A stretch of DNA of 64,000 bases from Hydractinia symbiolongicarpus (lineage: Eukaryota; Cnidaria; Hydrozoa; Anthoathecata; Hydractiniidae). Numbering within the stretch: the stretch's first letter is position 1; every line of letters begins with the position of its first letter. The stretch is taken from the NCBI RefSeq assembly GCF_029227915.1, contig NC_079876.1, forward strand, positions 2,234,001-2,298,000, in the 5' to 3' direction. The translations under genes and the position numbers were made by a program. This document shows positions 11,226 through 23,077 of the stretch, in pieces. The notes under the pieces were generated by a model. The model saw only the letters and a program-made list of their open reading frames with translations, had not been told where the DNA came from and did not search any database.

Positions 11226-14200
11226 GCATAAGAATTGTAGTTTTTAAAAATGTTTTCATTTTTGATGAGACGCTCAATAAAAGAAGTTTAATCGCCGACA
11301 AACGAAAACCCGCGATTTCCCGTAAATCCCGGGCTTGGCCCGTATAGTCAAAAGTATACAAAGAAAGTACCCAGGGAGTAAACTCATTTCCCGAACGATT
11401 TTTTATATTATTTTTTTACCACTAAACGCATGAGACTTGTAGTTTTCAAAAATATTTTCATATTTGATGGGACGCTGAATAAAAGAAGTTTAATCGCCGG
11501 CAAACGAAAATCCGCGATTTCCCGTAAATCCCGAACTCGGTCCGAATAGTCAAAAGTATACAAAGAAAGTACCCAGGGAGTAATCTCATTTCCCGAACGA
11601 TTTTTTAAATTATTTTTTCACCACTAAAACGCATGAGACTTGTAGTTTTCAAAAATGTTTTCATTTTTGATGAGACGCTGAATAAAAGAAGTTTAATCGC
11701 CGGCAAACGAAAACCCGCGATTTCCCGTAAATCCCGACTTGGCCCGTATAGTCAAAAGTATACAAAGAAAGTACCCAGGGAGTAAACTCATTTCCCGAAC
11801 GATTTTTTAAATTATTTTTTCACCACTAAAACGCATGAGACTTGTAGTTTTCAAAAATGTTTTCATTTTTGATGAGACGCTGAATAAAAGAAGTTTAATC
11901 GCCGGCAAACGAAAACCCGCGATTTCCCGTAAATCCGGGGCTTGGCCCGTATAGTCGAATGTATACAAAGAAAGTACCCAGGGAGTAAACTCATTTCCCG
12001 AACGATTTTTTAAATTTTTTTTTCACCACTAATACGCATGAGACTTGTAGTTTTCAAAAATGTCTTCATTTTTGATGAGACGCTTAATGAAAGAGGTTTA
12101 ATCGCCGGAAAACGAAAACCCGCGATTTCCCGTAAATCCCGGGCTTGGCCCGTATAGTCGAATGTATACAAAGAAAGTACCCTGTGAGTAAACTCATTTC
12201 CAGAACGATTTTTTAAATTATTTTTTCACCACTAAAACGCATGAGACTTGTAGTTTTCAAAAATGTTTTCATTTTTGATGAGACGCTGAATAAAAGAAGT
12301 TTAATCGCCGGCAAACGAAAACCCGCGATTTCCCGTAAATCCCGACTTGGCCCGTATAGTCAAAAGTATACAAAGAAAGTACCCAGGGAGTAAACTCATT
12401 TCCCGAACGATTTTTTAAATTATTTTTTCACCACTAAAACGCATGAGACTTGTAGTTTTCAAAAATGTTTTCATTTTTGATGAGACGCTGAATAAAAGAA
12501 GTTTAATCGCCGGCAAACGAAAACCCGCGATTTCCCGTAAATCCGGGGCTTGGCCGTATAGTCGAATGTATACAAAGAAAGTACCCAGGGAGTAAACTCA
12601 TTTCCAGAACGATTTTTTAAATTATTTTTTCACCACTAAAACGCATGAGACTTGTAGTTTTCAAAAATGTTTTCATTTTTGATGAGACGCTGAATAAAAG
12701 AAGTTTAATCGCCGGCAAACGAAAACCCGCGATTTCCCGTAAATCCGGGGCTTGGCCCGTATAGTCGAATGTATACAAAGAAAGTACCCAGGGAGTAAAC
12801 TCATTTCCCGAACGATTTTTTAAATTTTTTTTTCACCACTAATACGCATGAGACTTGTAGTTTTCAAAAATGTCTTCATTTTTGATGAGACGCTTAATGA
12901 AAGAGGTTTAATCGCCGGAAAACGAAAACCCGCGATTTCCCGTAAATCCCGGGCTTGGCCCGTATAGTCGAATGTATACAAAGAAAGTACCCTGTGAGTA
13001 AACTCATTTCCAGAACGATTTTTTAAATTATTTTTTCACCACTAAAACGCATGAGACTTGTAGTTTTCAAAAATGTTTTCATTTTTGATGAGACGCTGAA
13101 TAAAAGAAGTTTAATCGCCGGCAAACGAAAACCCGCGATTTCCCGTAAATCCCGACTTGGCCCGTATAGTCAAAAGTATACAAAGAAAGTACCCAGGGAG
13201 TAAACTCATTTCCCGAACGATTTTTTAAATTATTTTTTCACCACTAAAACGCATGAGACTTGTAGTTTTCAAAAATGTTTTCATTTTTGATGAGACGCTG
13301 AATAAAAGAAGTTTAATCGCCGGCAAACGAAAACCCGCGATTTCCCGTAAATCCGGGGCTTGGCCCGTATAGTCGAATGTATACAAAGAAAGTACCCAGG
13401 GAGTAAACTCATTTCCAGAACGATTTTTTAAATTATTTTTTCACCACTAAAACGCATAAGATTTGTAGTTTTTAAAAATGTTTTCATTTTTGATGAGACG
13501 CTGAATAAAAGAAGTTTAATCGCCGGCAAACGAAAACCTGCGATTTCCCTAAATCCCGGACTCGGCCCGTATAGTCAAAAGTATACAAAGAAAGTACCCA
13601 GGGAGTAAACTCATTTCCAGAACGATTTTTTAAATTATTTTTTCACCACTAAAACGCATAAGACTTGTAGTTTTTAAAAATGTTTTCATTTTTGATGAGA
13701 CGCTGAATAAAAGAAGTTTAATCGCCGGCAAACGAAAACCCGCGATTTCCCGTAAATCCCGGGCTTGGCCCGTATAGTCAAAAGTATACAAAGAAAGTAC
13801 CCAGGGAGTAAACTCATTTCCCGAACGATTTTTTATATTATTTTTTTACCACTAAACGCATGAGACTTGTAGTTTTCAAAAATATTTTCATATTTGATGG
13901 GACGCTGAATAAAAGAAGTTTAATCGCCGGCAAACGAAAATCCGCGATTTCCCGTAAATCCCGAACTCGGTCCGTATAGTCAAAAGTATACAAAGAAAGT
14001 ACCCAGGGAATAAACTCATTTCCCGAACGATTTTTTAAATTATTTTTTCACCACTAAAACGCATGAGACTTGTAGTTTTCAAAAATGTTTTCATTTTTGA
14101 TGAGACGCTGAATAAAAGAAGTTTAATCGCCGGCAAACGAAAACCCGCGATTTCCCGTAAATCCCGACTTGGCCCGTATAGTCAAAAGTATACAAAGAAA

Positions 14201-14898
14201 GTACCCAGGGAGTAAACTCATTTCCCGAACGATTTTTTAAATTATTTTTTCACCACTAAAACGCATGAGACTTGTAGTTTTCAAAAATGTTTTCATTTTT
14301 GATGAGACGCTGAATAAAAGAAGTTTAATCGCCGGCAAACGAAAACCCGCGATTTCCCGTAAATCCGGGGCTTGGCCCGTATAGTCGAATGTATACAAAG
14401 AAAGTACCCAGGGAGTAAACTCATTTCCCGAACGATTTTTTAAATTTTTTTTTCACCACTAATACGCATGAGACTTGTAGTTTTCAAAAATGTCTTCATT
14501 TTTGATGAGACGCTTAATGAAAGAGGTTTAATCGCCGGAAAACGAAAACCCGCGATTTCCCGTAAATCCCGGGCTTGGCCCGTATAGTCGAATGTATACA
14601 AAGAAAGTACCCTGTGAGTAAACTCATTTCCAGAACGATTTTTTAAATTATTTTTTCACCACTAAAACGCATGAGACTTGTAGTTTTCAAAAATGTTTTC
14701 ATTTTTGATGAGACGCTGAATAAAAGAAGTTTAATCGCCGGCAAACGAAAACCCGCGATTTCCCGTAAATCCCGACTTGGCCCGTATAGTCAAAAGTATA
14801 CAAAGAAAGTACCCAGGGAGTAAACTCATTTCCCGAACGATTTTTTAAATTATTTTTTCACCACTAAAACGCATGAGACTTGTAGTTTTCAAAAATGT
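10977..14898. repeat. Nested duplication: 2430-bp (12-monomer) offset containing an 810-bp (4-monomer) tandem
   Basis: The segment about 10977-12468 is repeated at about 13407-14898, offset 2430 bp: the variant ttttatatta is at 11401 and 13831, and cttggcccgt after aaatccgggg is at 11941 and 14371. Inside it, 11941 also repeats at 12751, an 810-bp tandem of four monomers, with the linked variant aaatgtcttcattt. One copy of the 810-bp unit carries a private single-base loss at about 12555 (ttggccgtatag for ttggcccgtatag). Confidence 0.8.
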
Positions 14899-17239
14899 CT
14901 TCATTTTTGATGAGACGCTTAATGAAAGAGGTTTAATCGCCGGAAAACGAAAACCCGCGATTTCCCGTAAACCCCGGGCTTGGCCCGTATAGTCGAATGT
15001 ATACAAAGAAAGTACCCTGTGAGTAAACTCATTTCCAGAACGATTTTTTAAATTATTTTTTCACCACTAAAACGCATAAGACTTGTAGTTTTTAAAAATG
15101 TTTTCATTTTTGATGAGACGCTGAATAATAGAAGTTTAATCGCCGGCAAACGAAAACCCGCGATTTCCCGTAAATCCCGGCTTGGCCCGTATAGTCAAAA
15201 GTATACAAAGAAAGTACCCAGGGAGTAAACTCATTTCCCGAACGATTTTTAAATTATTTTTGCACCACTAAAACGCATAAGACTTTTAGTTTTCAAAAAT
15301 GTTTTCATTTTTGATGAGACGCTGAATAAAAGCAGTTTAATCGCCGGCAAACGAAAACCTGCGACTTCCCTAAATCCCGGACTCGGCACGTATAGTCAAA
15401 AGTATACAAAGAAAGTACCCAGGGAGTAAACTTATTTCCAGAACGATTTTTTAAATTATTTTTTCACCACTAAAACGCATAAGACTTGTAGTTTTTAAAA
15501 ATGTTTTCATTTTTGATGAGACGCTGAATAAAAGAAGTTTAATCGCCGGAAAACGAAAACCCGCAATTTCCCGTAAATCCCGGGCTTGGCCCGTATAGTC
15601 GAATGTATACAAAGAAAGTACCCTGTGAGTAAACTCATTTCCAGAACGATTTTTTAAATTATTTTTTCACCACTAAAACGCATGAGACTTGTAGTTTTCA
15701 AAAATGTTTTCATTTTTGATGAGACGCTGAATAAAAGAAGTTTAATCGCCGGCAAACGAAAACCCGCGATTTCCCGTAAATCCCGACTTGGCCCGTATAG
15801 TCAAAAGTATACAAAGAAAGTACCCAGGGAGTAAACTCATTTCCCGAACGATTTTTTAAATTATTTTTTCACCACTAAAACGCATGAGACTTGTAGTTTT
15901 CAAAAATGTTTTCATTTTTGATGAGACGCTGAATAAAAGAAGTTTAATCGCCGGCAAACGAAAACCCGCGATTTCCCGTAAATCCGGGGCTTGGCCCGTA
16001 TAGTCGAATGTATACAAAGAAAGTAACCAGGGAGTAAACTCATTTCCCGAACGATTTTTTAAATTATTTTTTCACCACTAAAACGCATAAGACTTGTAGT
16101 TTTTAAAAATGTTTTCATTTTTGATGAGACGCTGAATAATAGAAGTTTAATCGCCGGCAAACGAAAACCCGCGATTTCCCGTAAATCCCGGCTTGGCCCG
16201 TATAGTCAAAAGTATACAAAGAAAGTACCCAGGGAGTAAACTCATTTCCCGAACGATTTTTAAATTATTTTTGCACCACTAAAACGCATAAGACTTTTAG
16301 TTTTCAAAAATGTTTTCATTTTTGATGAGACGCTGAATAAAAGCAGTTTAATCGCCGGCAAACGAAAACCTGCGACTTCCCTAAATCCCGGACTCGGCAC
16401 ATATAGTCAAAAGTATACAAAGAAAGTACCCAGGGAGTAAACTTATTTCCAGAACGATTTTTTAAATTATTTTTTCACCACTAAAACGCATAAGACTTGT
16501 AGTTTTTAAAAATGTTTTCATTTTTGATGAGACGCTGAATAAAAGAAGTTTAATCGCCGGCAAACGAAAACCCGCGATTTCCCGTACATCCCGGGCTTGG
16601 CCCGTATAGTCAAAAGTATACAAAGAAAGTACCAAGGGAGTAAACTCATTTCCAGAACGATTTTTTAAATTATTTCTTCACCACTAAAACGCATAAGACT
16701 TGTAGTTTTTAAAAATGTTTTTATTTTTGATGAGACGCTGAATAAAAGAAGTTTAATCGCCGGCAAACGAAAACCCGCGATTTCCCGTACATCCCGGGCT
16801 TGGCCCGTATAGTCAAAAGTATACAAAGAAAGTACCCAGGGAGTAAACTCATTTCCCGAACGATTTTTTATATTATTTTTTTACCACTAAACGCATGAGA
16901 CTTGTAGTTTTCAAAAATATTTTCATTTTTGATGAGACGCTGAATAAAAGAAGTTTAATCGCCGGCAAACGAAAACCCGCGATTTCCCGTACATCCCGGG
17001 CTTGGCCCGTATAGTCAAAAGTATACAAAGAAAGTACCCAGGGAGTAAACTCATTTCCCGAACGATTTTTTAAATTATGTTTTCACCACTAAAACGCATG
17101 AGACTTGTAGTTTTCAAAAATGTTTTCATTTTTGATGAGACGTTGAATAAAAGCAGTTTAATCACCGGCAAACGAAAACCTGCGATTTCCCTAAATCCCG
17201 GACTCGGCCCGTATAGTCAAAAGTATACAAAGAAAGTAC

Positions 17240-19770
17240 CCAGGGAGTAAACTCATTTCCCGAACGATTTTTTAAATTATTTTTTCACCACTAAAACGCA
17301 TGAGACTTGTAGTTTTCAAAAATGTTTTCATTTTTGATGAGACGCTTAATGAAAGAGGTTTAATCGCCGGCAAACGAAATCCCGCGTTTTCCCGTAAATC
17401 CGGGGCTTGGCCCGTATAGTCGAATGTATACAAAGAAAGTACCGAGTGAGTAAACTCATTTCCCGAACGATTTTTTAAATTTTTTTTTCACCACTAATAC
17501 GCATGAGACTTGTAGTTTTCAAAAATGTTTTCATTTTTGATGAGACGCTTAATGAAAGAGGTTTAATCGCCGGAAAACGAAAACCCGCGATTTCCCGTAA
17601 ATCCCGGGCTTGGCCCGTATAGTCGAATGTATACAAAGAAAGTACCCTGTGAGTAAACTCATTTCCAGAACGATTTTTTAAATTATTTTTTCACCACTAA
17701 AACGCATAAGACTTGTAGTTTTTAAAAATGTTTTCATTTTTGATGAGACGCTGAATAAAAGAAGTTTAATCGCCGGCAAACGAAAACCCGCGATTTCCCG
17801 TAAATCCCGGCTTGGCCCGTATAGTCAAAAGTATACAAAGAAAATACCCAGGGAGTAAACTCATTTCCCGAACGATTTTTTAAATTATTTTTTCACCACT
17901 AAAACGCATGAGACTTGTAGTTTTCAAAAATGTTTTCATTTTTGATGAGACGCTTAATGAAAGAGGTTTAATCGCCGGCAAACGAAATCCCGCGTTTTCC
18001 CGTAAATCCGGGGCTTAGCCCGTATAGTCAAATGTATACAAAGAAAGTACCGAGTGAGTAAACTCATTTCCCGAACGATTTTTTAAATTTTTTTTTCACC
18101 ACTAATACGCATGAGACTTGTAGTTTTCAAAAATATTTTCATATTTGATGGGACGCTGAATAAAAGAAGTTTAATCGCCGGCAAACGAAAATCCGCGATT
18201 TCCCGTAAATCCCGGACTCGGCCCGTATAGTCAAAAGTATACAAAGAAAGTACCCAGGGAGTAAACTCATTTCCCGAACGATTTTTTAAATTATATTTTC
18301 ACCACTAAAACGCATGAGAATTGTAGTTTTCAAAAATGTTTTCATTTTTGATGAGACGTTGAATAAAAGCAGTTTACTCACCGGCAAACGAAAACCTGCG
18401 ATTTCCCTAAATCCCGGACTCGGCCCGTATAGTCAAAAGTATACAAAGAAAGTACCCAGGGAGTAAACTCAATTCCCGAACGATTTTTTAAATTATTTTT
18501 TCACCACTAAAACGCATGAGACTTGTAGTTTTCAAAAATGTTTTCATTTTTGATGAGACGCTTAATGAAAGGGGTTTAATAGCCGGCAAACGAAATCCCG
18601 CGTTTTCCCGTAAATCCGGGGCTTGGCCCGTATAGTCGAATGTATACAAAGAAAGTACCGAGTGAGTAAACTCATTTCCCGAACGATTTTTTAAATTTTT
18701 TTTTCACCACTAATACGCATGAGACTTGTAGTTTTCAAAAATGTTTTCATTTTTGATGAGACGCTTAATGAAAGAGGTTTAATCGCCGGAAAACGAAAAC
18801 CCGCGATTTCCCGTAAATCCCGGGCTTGGCCCGTATAGTCGAATGTATACAAAGAAAGTACCCTGTGAGTAAACTCATTTCCAGAACGATTTTTTAAATT
18901 ATTTTTTCACCACTAAAACGCATAAGACTTGTAGTTTTTAAAAATGTTTTCATTTTTGATGAGACGCTGAATAAAAGAAGTTTAATCGCCGGCAAACGAA
19001 AACCCGCGATTTCCCGTAAATCCCGGCTTGGCCCGTATAGTCAAAAGTATACAAAGAAAGTACCCAGGGAGTAAACTCATTTCCCGAACGATTTTTTAAA
19101 TTATTTTTTCACCACTAAAACGCATGAGACTTGTAGTTTTCAAAAATGTTTTCATTTTTTATGAGACGCTTAATGAAAGAGGTTTAATCGCCGGCAAACG
19201 AAATCCCGCGTTTTCCCGTTAATCCGGGGCTTGGCCCGTATAGTCGAATGTATACAAAGAAAGTACCGAGTGAGTAAACTCATTTCCCGAACGATTTTTT
19301 AAATTTTTTTTTCACCACTAATACGCATGAGACTTGTAGTTTTCAAAAATGTTTTCATTTTTGATGAGACGCTTAATGAAAGAGGTTTAATCGACGGAAA
19401 ACGAAAACCCGCGATTTCCCGTAAATCCCGGGCTTGGCCCGTATAGTCGAATGTATACAAAGAAAGTACCCTGTGAGTAAACTGATTTCCAGAACGATTT
19501 TTTAAATTATTTTTTCACCACTAAAACGCATAAGACTTGTAGTTTTTAAAAATGTTTTCATTTTTGATGAGACGCTGAATAAAAGAAGTTTAATCGCCGG
19601 CAAACGAAAACCCGCGATTTCCCGTAAATCCCGGCTTGGCCCGTATAGTGAAAAGTATACAAAGAAAGTACCCAGGGAGTAAACTCATTTCCCGAACGAT
19701 TTTTTAAATTATTTTTTCACCACTAAAACGCATAAGACTTGTAGTTTTCAAAAATGTTTTCATTTTTGAT
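17240..19770. repeat. 608-bp (3-monomer) higher-order repeats with the gtaccgagtgag variant
   Basis: The variant accgagtgag begins at 17441, 18049, 18657 and 19265, four positions exactly 608 bp apart, then at 20076 (811 bp later). The usual order is a monomer with aaatccggggcttgg, a monomer with cgcttaatgaaagagg and cggaaaacg, then a ccagaacg/gcataag monomer. The second copy is mosaic: after 18129 it carries the aaaatattttcatatttgatggg variant normally found elsewhere, suggesting gene conversion or unequal exchange between unit types. Confidence 0.78.
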
Positions 19771-20183
19771 GAGACGCTGAATAAAAGAAGTTTAATCGCC
19801 GGCAAACGAAAACCCGCGATTTCCCGTAAATCCCGGGCTTGGCACGTATAGTCGAATGTATACAAAGAAAGTACCCAGGGAGTAAACTCATTTTCCGAAC
19901 GATTTTTTAAATTATTTTTTCACCACTAAAACGCATGAGACTTGTAGTTTTCAAAAATGTTTTCATTTTTGATGAGACGCTTAATGAAAGAGGTTTAATC
20001 GCCGGCAAACGAAATCCCGCGTTTTCCCGTAAATCCGGGGCTTGGCCCGTATAGTCGAATGTATACAAAGAAAGTACCGAGTGAGTAAACTCATTTCCCG
20101 AACGATTTTTTAAATTTTTTTTTCACCACTAATACGCATGAGACTTGTAGTTTTCAAAAATATTTTCATTTTTGATGAGACGC

Positions 20184-20187
20184 TTAA
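20184..20187. repeat. Left target-site duplication TTAA
   Basis: The uninterrupted monomer reads gacgcTTAAtgaaag. Here the satellite reads gacgcTTAA and the transposon begins. The right side resumes as TTAAtgaaag, so the four bases are duplicated exactly. Because the element's outer base can be read as A/T, a TA duplication with 18-bp ends would fit equally well. Confidence 0.9.
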
Positions 20188-20204
20188 GGGGGTTCCTAGG
20201 GAAA
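20188..20204 (+). repeat. Left terminal inverted repeat, 17 bp
   Basis: GGGGGTTCCTAGGGAAA, matched without mismatch by the reverse complement of 23061-23077. The similarity stops at the next base. The repeat contains the palindrome CCTAGG, so the end is itself partly self-complementary. Confidence 0.95.
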
Positions 20205-20681
20205 TAAATGTGAATTTTTCGAAATGTATCAAAATTTTAAAATTGGTACTTTCTTATCCAAAATTTATCCCTCTTTTCATCTGTGCACTTTATTTTTGTA
20301 AAAAGATTACATAAAGCTCCTTTTTTTGCCTTTTTATAAAGATAAATAGGCACAAATATTTCAAAAAAGTGCTTTCACGTCTAGTTTTTGGTCTTAAAAT
20401 AACACTTATAATGACTTTCTTATGCCCAATATTCTGTAAATGTCTTCTTTGCTCTATTGTGTTCTGTCGCATGTCCCGTACAGCTAAAGGCTATAGCTCA
20501 AACTAACTAGGAGAATTCCAGAAGTTAAACAAGTGTGGCAAAGATAGCTAGCTAGCTGCTGAAGTTTTACAAACGTATTTTTGCTACTATCACTATTCTC
20601 GTTTGTTTTTTATTACTATTCATTCACATTTTACTAAAGAATTCTCTACAAAGTTCCTTCACAAATTTCGCGTTTTATATT
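20205..20681. other. Transposon 5' noncoding region
   Basis: This 477-bp AT-rich stretch lies between the left terminal repeat and the transposase start. No convincing gene is present; a 60-codon frame on the minus strand (20290-20472) has no recognisable features. The transposase promoter should lie here, but I cannot identify one with confidence. A short direct reiteration of tagc occurs at about 20545-20556. Confidence 0.6.
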
Positions 20682-22487
20682 ATGGTTAATGCTCAAAACA
20701 GACATAGAAAGAAGAAACACAAGTTTGGAAACAACCAACACACTTTCAAGAAGAAGTGTAAATTGAATGATAGTGAACCAGTTCCTGCTACTCCAAACGG
20801 CTTGAGATCTCAAAAATTATCTTCTACTGACGGTTCTGTTCTTGAGAAAGAGAACTACTTTGTTTTTATAGACTTTGACATTCTTAAAACATTTATTGAA
20901 GCAGTAGCTGTATGCAATCGCAAAGACTGTGGGTCCAAAAATGTAGTCTTCTTGAATAAACTTAACCTACGCATGGGACTAGCATGTAAACTTCAATTAT
21001 TGTGTAACGATTGTTCCCACGAAGTTACATTCTTTACCTCTGAAGAATGTAGAAAGTCTGAACCGATCAAGACTAATAATGATAATAAAGGAAGAAATTT
21101 GTTTGAATGTAACGTAAGAACAGTTGCTGCCTTTAGAGAAATTGGAAAAGGCCATGAATCAATCATCAATTTCTCTCGCTGCATGAACGTTCATTCAATA
21201 TCGGAATGGACTTATCGAAATATAAACAAGGATCTTCACGATGCATATCAGAAGGTAGCAGTGGAAAGCATGGGACATGCAGCTGATACTGCCTTAAAGA
21301 AATGTAGAGATGATGGAGACGTCATTCAGCGTGAAGATAGGCAACTTGGACTTTGCCGTGTGTCGCTGGATGGTACATGGCAAAAACGAGGACACGCCTC
21401 TTTGAATGGAGTGGTTACCGCATGTCATGATGGGAAATGTGTTGACGTCTATGTGATGTCGAAGCATTGCAGTGTATGCCAGCTGAAAAGACAGTCTTTA
21501 CAACCACTAGAGTTTGAGGATTGGTATAAGACGCACGACTGTAAAATTAACCACATCAAATCCTCCGGTGCGATGGAAGGGGTTGGTGCAGTAGAGATCT
21601 TTAGTCGATCAACTAAGAGAGATCTGATTTACCACGAATACCTAGGTGATGGCGATACCTCTTCGTACAAAGAAGTTGTTGCTTCAAATCCTTATGGCAA
21701 CTTTGATATTGTACCCACCAAATTAGAATGCGTCGGTCATGTGCAGAAACGATTGGGTACAAGGCTGCGTAACAAAGTAAAGGAGCTCAAAGGAACTAGC
21801 ACCCCTATTTCTGGGAAAGGAAAGTTGACAGAGTTAGTAATTAATTCGTTGCAGAATTTCTACGGTCGAGCTATCCGAGAGAACACCAATCAGCTTTATA
21901 AAATGAAAAAGTCGGTTGGTGCTATCTTATGGCATTGCACACATTTTGCAGACAATAACTACCGCCATCGCTTTTGTCCACCAGGATCTGACAGTTGGTG
22001 TAGCTTCAAAAAGGACCAAGCAACTGGAACTAGTATATACAAGAGTCATATAAATATTCCAGAGTGGATCCATAAGATCATCAAGCCAATCTTTATGAAT
22101 CTATCCGACGATGACCTCCTTTCAAAATGTTTGCACGGACGAACGCAAAATGCAAATGAAAGTATTAATCAAATCATTTGGGCAAAATGTCCCAAAAATA
22201 TTTTCGTTGAACAACACACATTAGAAATTGGAGTTTATTCTGCAATTTTGCAATTCAATGATGGAGCGCTTGCAATAAAGAAGGTATTTGAGTATTTTGG
22301 ACTTGGTGACGGTAGATGTTTTTTTGAGTCGTCAATCCAACAAAACCGCAAAAGCATACGCGTTGCAGAGAAGAAAGCTTCAGAAGCAGGAAAAAAACAG
22401 CGTAAAAGGATCCGGAAGATCAAAAAAGGTTTTATAGATAAGGAACAAGAACAGGAAAAAGTTTCATATGCTGCTGGTGGATTTTAA
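20682..22487 (+). CDS. DDE transposase, Kolobok-like ('Mutator-like transposase domain' type)
   Basis: This 601-residue protein would cut and rejoin the element's own ends in the nucleus. The N terminus is very basic (RHRKKKHK, 7-14), as for DNA binding or nuclear import. Cysteine pairs C78/C83 and C108/C111 look like a zinc-binding module, and C263/C266 is a further CxxC. The core has three conserved acidic blocks: SLDGTWQKRG (D230), LGDGDTSSYK (D323/D325) and TQNANESIN (E493), which I infer to be the DDE triad. Other family-like blocks are SGKGKLTELV (377-386) and CPPGSDSWC (432-440). The C terminus ends in a basic tail (KKQRKRIRKIKK, 571-582). The start has A at -3 and G at +4, a good animal context. 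No stop, frameshift or intron is apparent. The family assignment is from recalled motifs; function is inferred. Confidence 0.85.
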   Translation: MVNAQNRHRKKKHKFGNNQHTFKKKCKLNDSEPVPATPNGLRSQKLSSTDGSVLEKENYFVFIDFDILKTFIEAVAVCNRKDCGSKNVVFLNKLNLRMGLACKLQLLCNDCSHEVTFFTSEECRKSEPIKTNNDNKGRNLFECNVRTVAAFREIGKGHESIINFSRCMNVHSISEWTYRNINKDLHDAYQKVAVESMGHAADTALKKCRDDGDVIQREDRQLGLCRVSLDGTWQKRGHASLNGVVTACHDGKCVDVYVMSKHCSVCQLKRQSLQPLEFEDWYKTHDCKINHIKSSGAMEGVGAVEIFSRSTKRDLIYHEYLGDGDTSSYKEVVASNPYGNFDIVPTKLECVGHVQKRLGTRLRNKVKELKGTSTPISGKGKLTELVINSLQNFYGRAIRENTNQLYKMKKSVGAILWHCTHFADNNYRHRFCPPGSDSWCSFKKDQATGTSIYKSHINIPEWIHKIIKPIFMNLSDDDLLSKCLHGRTQNANESINQIIWAKCPKNIFVEQHTLEIGVYSAILQFNDGALAIKKVFEYFGLGDGRCFFESSIQQNRKSIRVAEKKASEAGKKQRKRIRKIKKGFIDKEQEQEKVSYAAGGF

Positions 22488-22661
22488 TGCTTTGTTTTGT
22501 TCACTTAGTTTTATATTAGTTTCTTATTAGTTTTATTTTCACATTTTCTCAAATTGTTATTTTCTGCGTTTTCTTCATTTTTGAAACATCATAATTCGTT
22601 TTAGCATCATGCTATGGTTCTGAAATTTTTAGGGTAGTTTTATTATAAGAAGGCCTATTAC

Positions 22662-22815
22662 ATACTCCAAAATCTTTAACATTGGAAGAAGTTTAGTTTC
22701 TAAAAACGTTTCTAAAAATGAGTTTTCATAAGTTACTGGACGACAGACAGGAGAAGTTTCGCAATTTTGCAATATTTTGAGACCTGTTTGTGCGAATAAA
22801 AAGATTTTGGAGTAT
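22662..22815. repeat. 16-bp perfect inverted repeat with 122-bp spacer
   Basis: atactccaaaatcttt at 22662-22677 is the exact reverse complement of 22800-22815. The AATAAA at 22795-22800 touches the right arm. A transcript could fold into a long-loop hairpin near the 3' end. It could instead be the remains of a small inverted-repeat insertion within the transposon, but no flanking duplication is evident to me. Confidence 0.7.
22795..22800 (+). promoter_or_regulatory. Candidate polyadenylation signal of the transposase mRNA
   Basis: AATAAA located 307 bp after the transposase stop codon, inside the element. Position and sequence are suitable, but usage is not shown. Confidence 0.4.
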
Positions 22816-23060
22816 ATGATGGGGATCACTGTGTTAAACCAGCCTACCAAATTTCATTTTAACTGCTCCTAGTTTTTCATGTGAAATGTTGTCACAAATA
22901 TTGTTCGAAAACGCCCCCTTTTCTTGTAAGCTTAGCCTGGAAAGGGCGTGGCCATATTGAAATATTTAAAAATTTTAAGCCAGTATGACTTTAATGTATT
23001 CATACTTTCATTTTATGATGAAAAAAGACATAAACAAAGGTGAAATCAAATCTTAGGTTT

Positions 23061-23077
23061 TTTCCCTAGGAACCCCC
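23061..23077 (-). repeat. Right terminal inverted repeat, 17 bp
   Basis: TTTCCCTAGGAACCCCC, the exact reverse complement of 20188-20204. The satellite monomer resumes right after it with TTAAtgaaagagg. Confidence 0.95.

Larger units (their letters stand above)
1..20187. repeat. 202-bp satellite array, left segment
   Basis: About 100 head-to-tail copies of a 202-203 bp monomer. The anchor cgtatagtc recurs at 3, 205, 408 and 610, giving steps of 202, 203 and 202. Each copy contains, in order: cgtatagtc, the box gtatacaaagaaagtac, gagtaaactcattt, a T-rich stretch ending ttttttcaccac, acttgtagtttt, a TCAAAAAT/ATTTTTGA dyad, tgatgagacgct, gtttaatcgcc and a GC-rich end (aatcccgggcttggcc). One-base length changes come mostly from the GC-rich end (ccctaaatcccggactcgg versus cccgtaaatcccgggcttgg). 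The array already runs at base 1, so its left edge is outside the window. It ends here only because a transposon is inserted into a monomer at 20187/20188. No gene is supported anywhere in the segment. Confidence 0.98.
22488..23060. other. Transposon 3' noncoding region
   Basis: This 573-bp AT-rich stretch lies between the transposase stop and the right terminal repeat. It holds an AATAAA signal at 22795-22800 and a perfect 16-bp inverted repeat (22662-22677 with 22800-22815). A 73-codon minus-strand frame at 22629-22850 overlaps that inverted repeat and shows no recognisable protein features. Confidence 0.6.
20188..23077 (+). mobile_element. TTAA-type DNA transposon, Kolobok-like, apparently complete and autonomous
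   Basis: A 2890-bp cut-and-paste transposon inserted in a satellite monomer. Seen directly: perfect 17-bp terminal inverted repeats, a TTAA duplication on both sides, and one uninterrupted transposase frame on the plus strand. TTAA duplications are known for piggyBac and Kolobok elements. Ends beginning G-rich immediately after TTAA, together with a transposase of the 'Mutator-like transposase domain' type, point to Kolobok, not piggyBac, whose termini begin CCY. The superfamily assignment is from recalled family features, not a search. Perfect ends and an intact frame suggest a recent insertion. Confidence 0.82.

Noticed and set aside
20290-20472. 60-codon minus-strand frame in the transposon 5' region
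   Set aside because: Short, low-complexity and basic, with no recognisable motif. It lies where the promoter and leader of the transposase are expected.
22629-22850. 73-codon minus-strand frame in the transposon 3' region
   Set aside because: Overlaps an inverted repeat in AT-rich noncoding DNA and has no protein-family features.
20188-23077. Classification of the TTAA element as piggyBac
   Set aside because: TTAA fits, but the ends begin GGGGG instead of CCY, and the protein has the LDGTW / GDGD / NESIN arrangement with flanking CxxC motifs, unlike piggyBac transposases.
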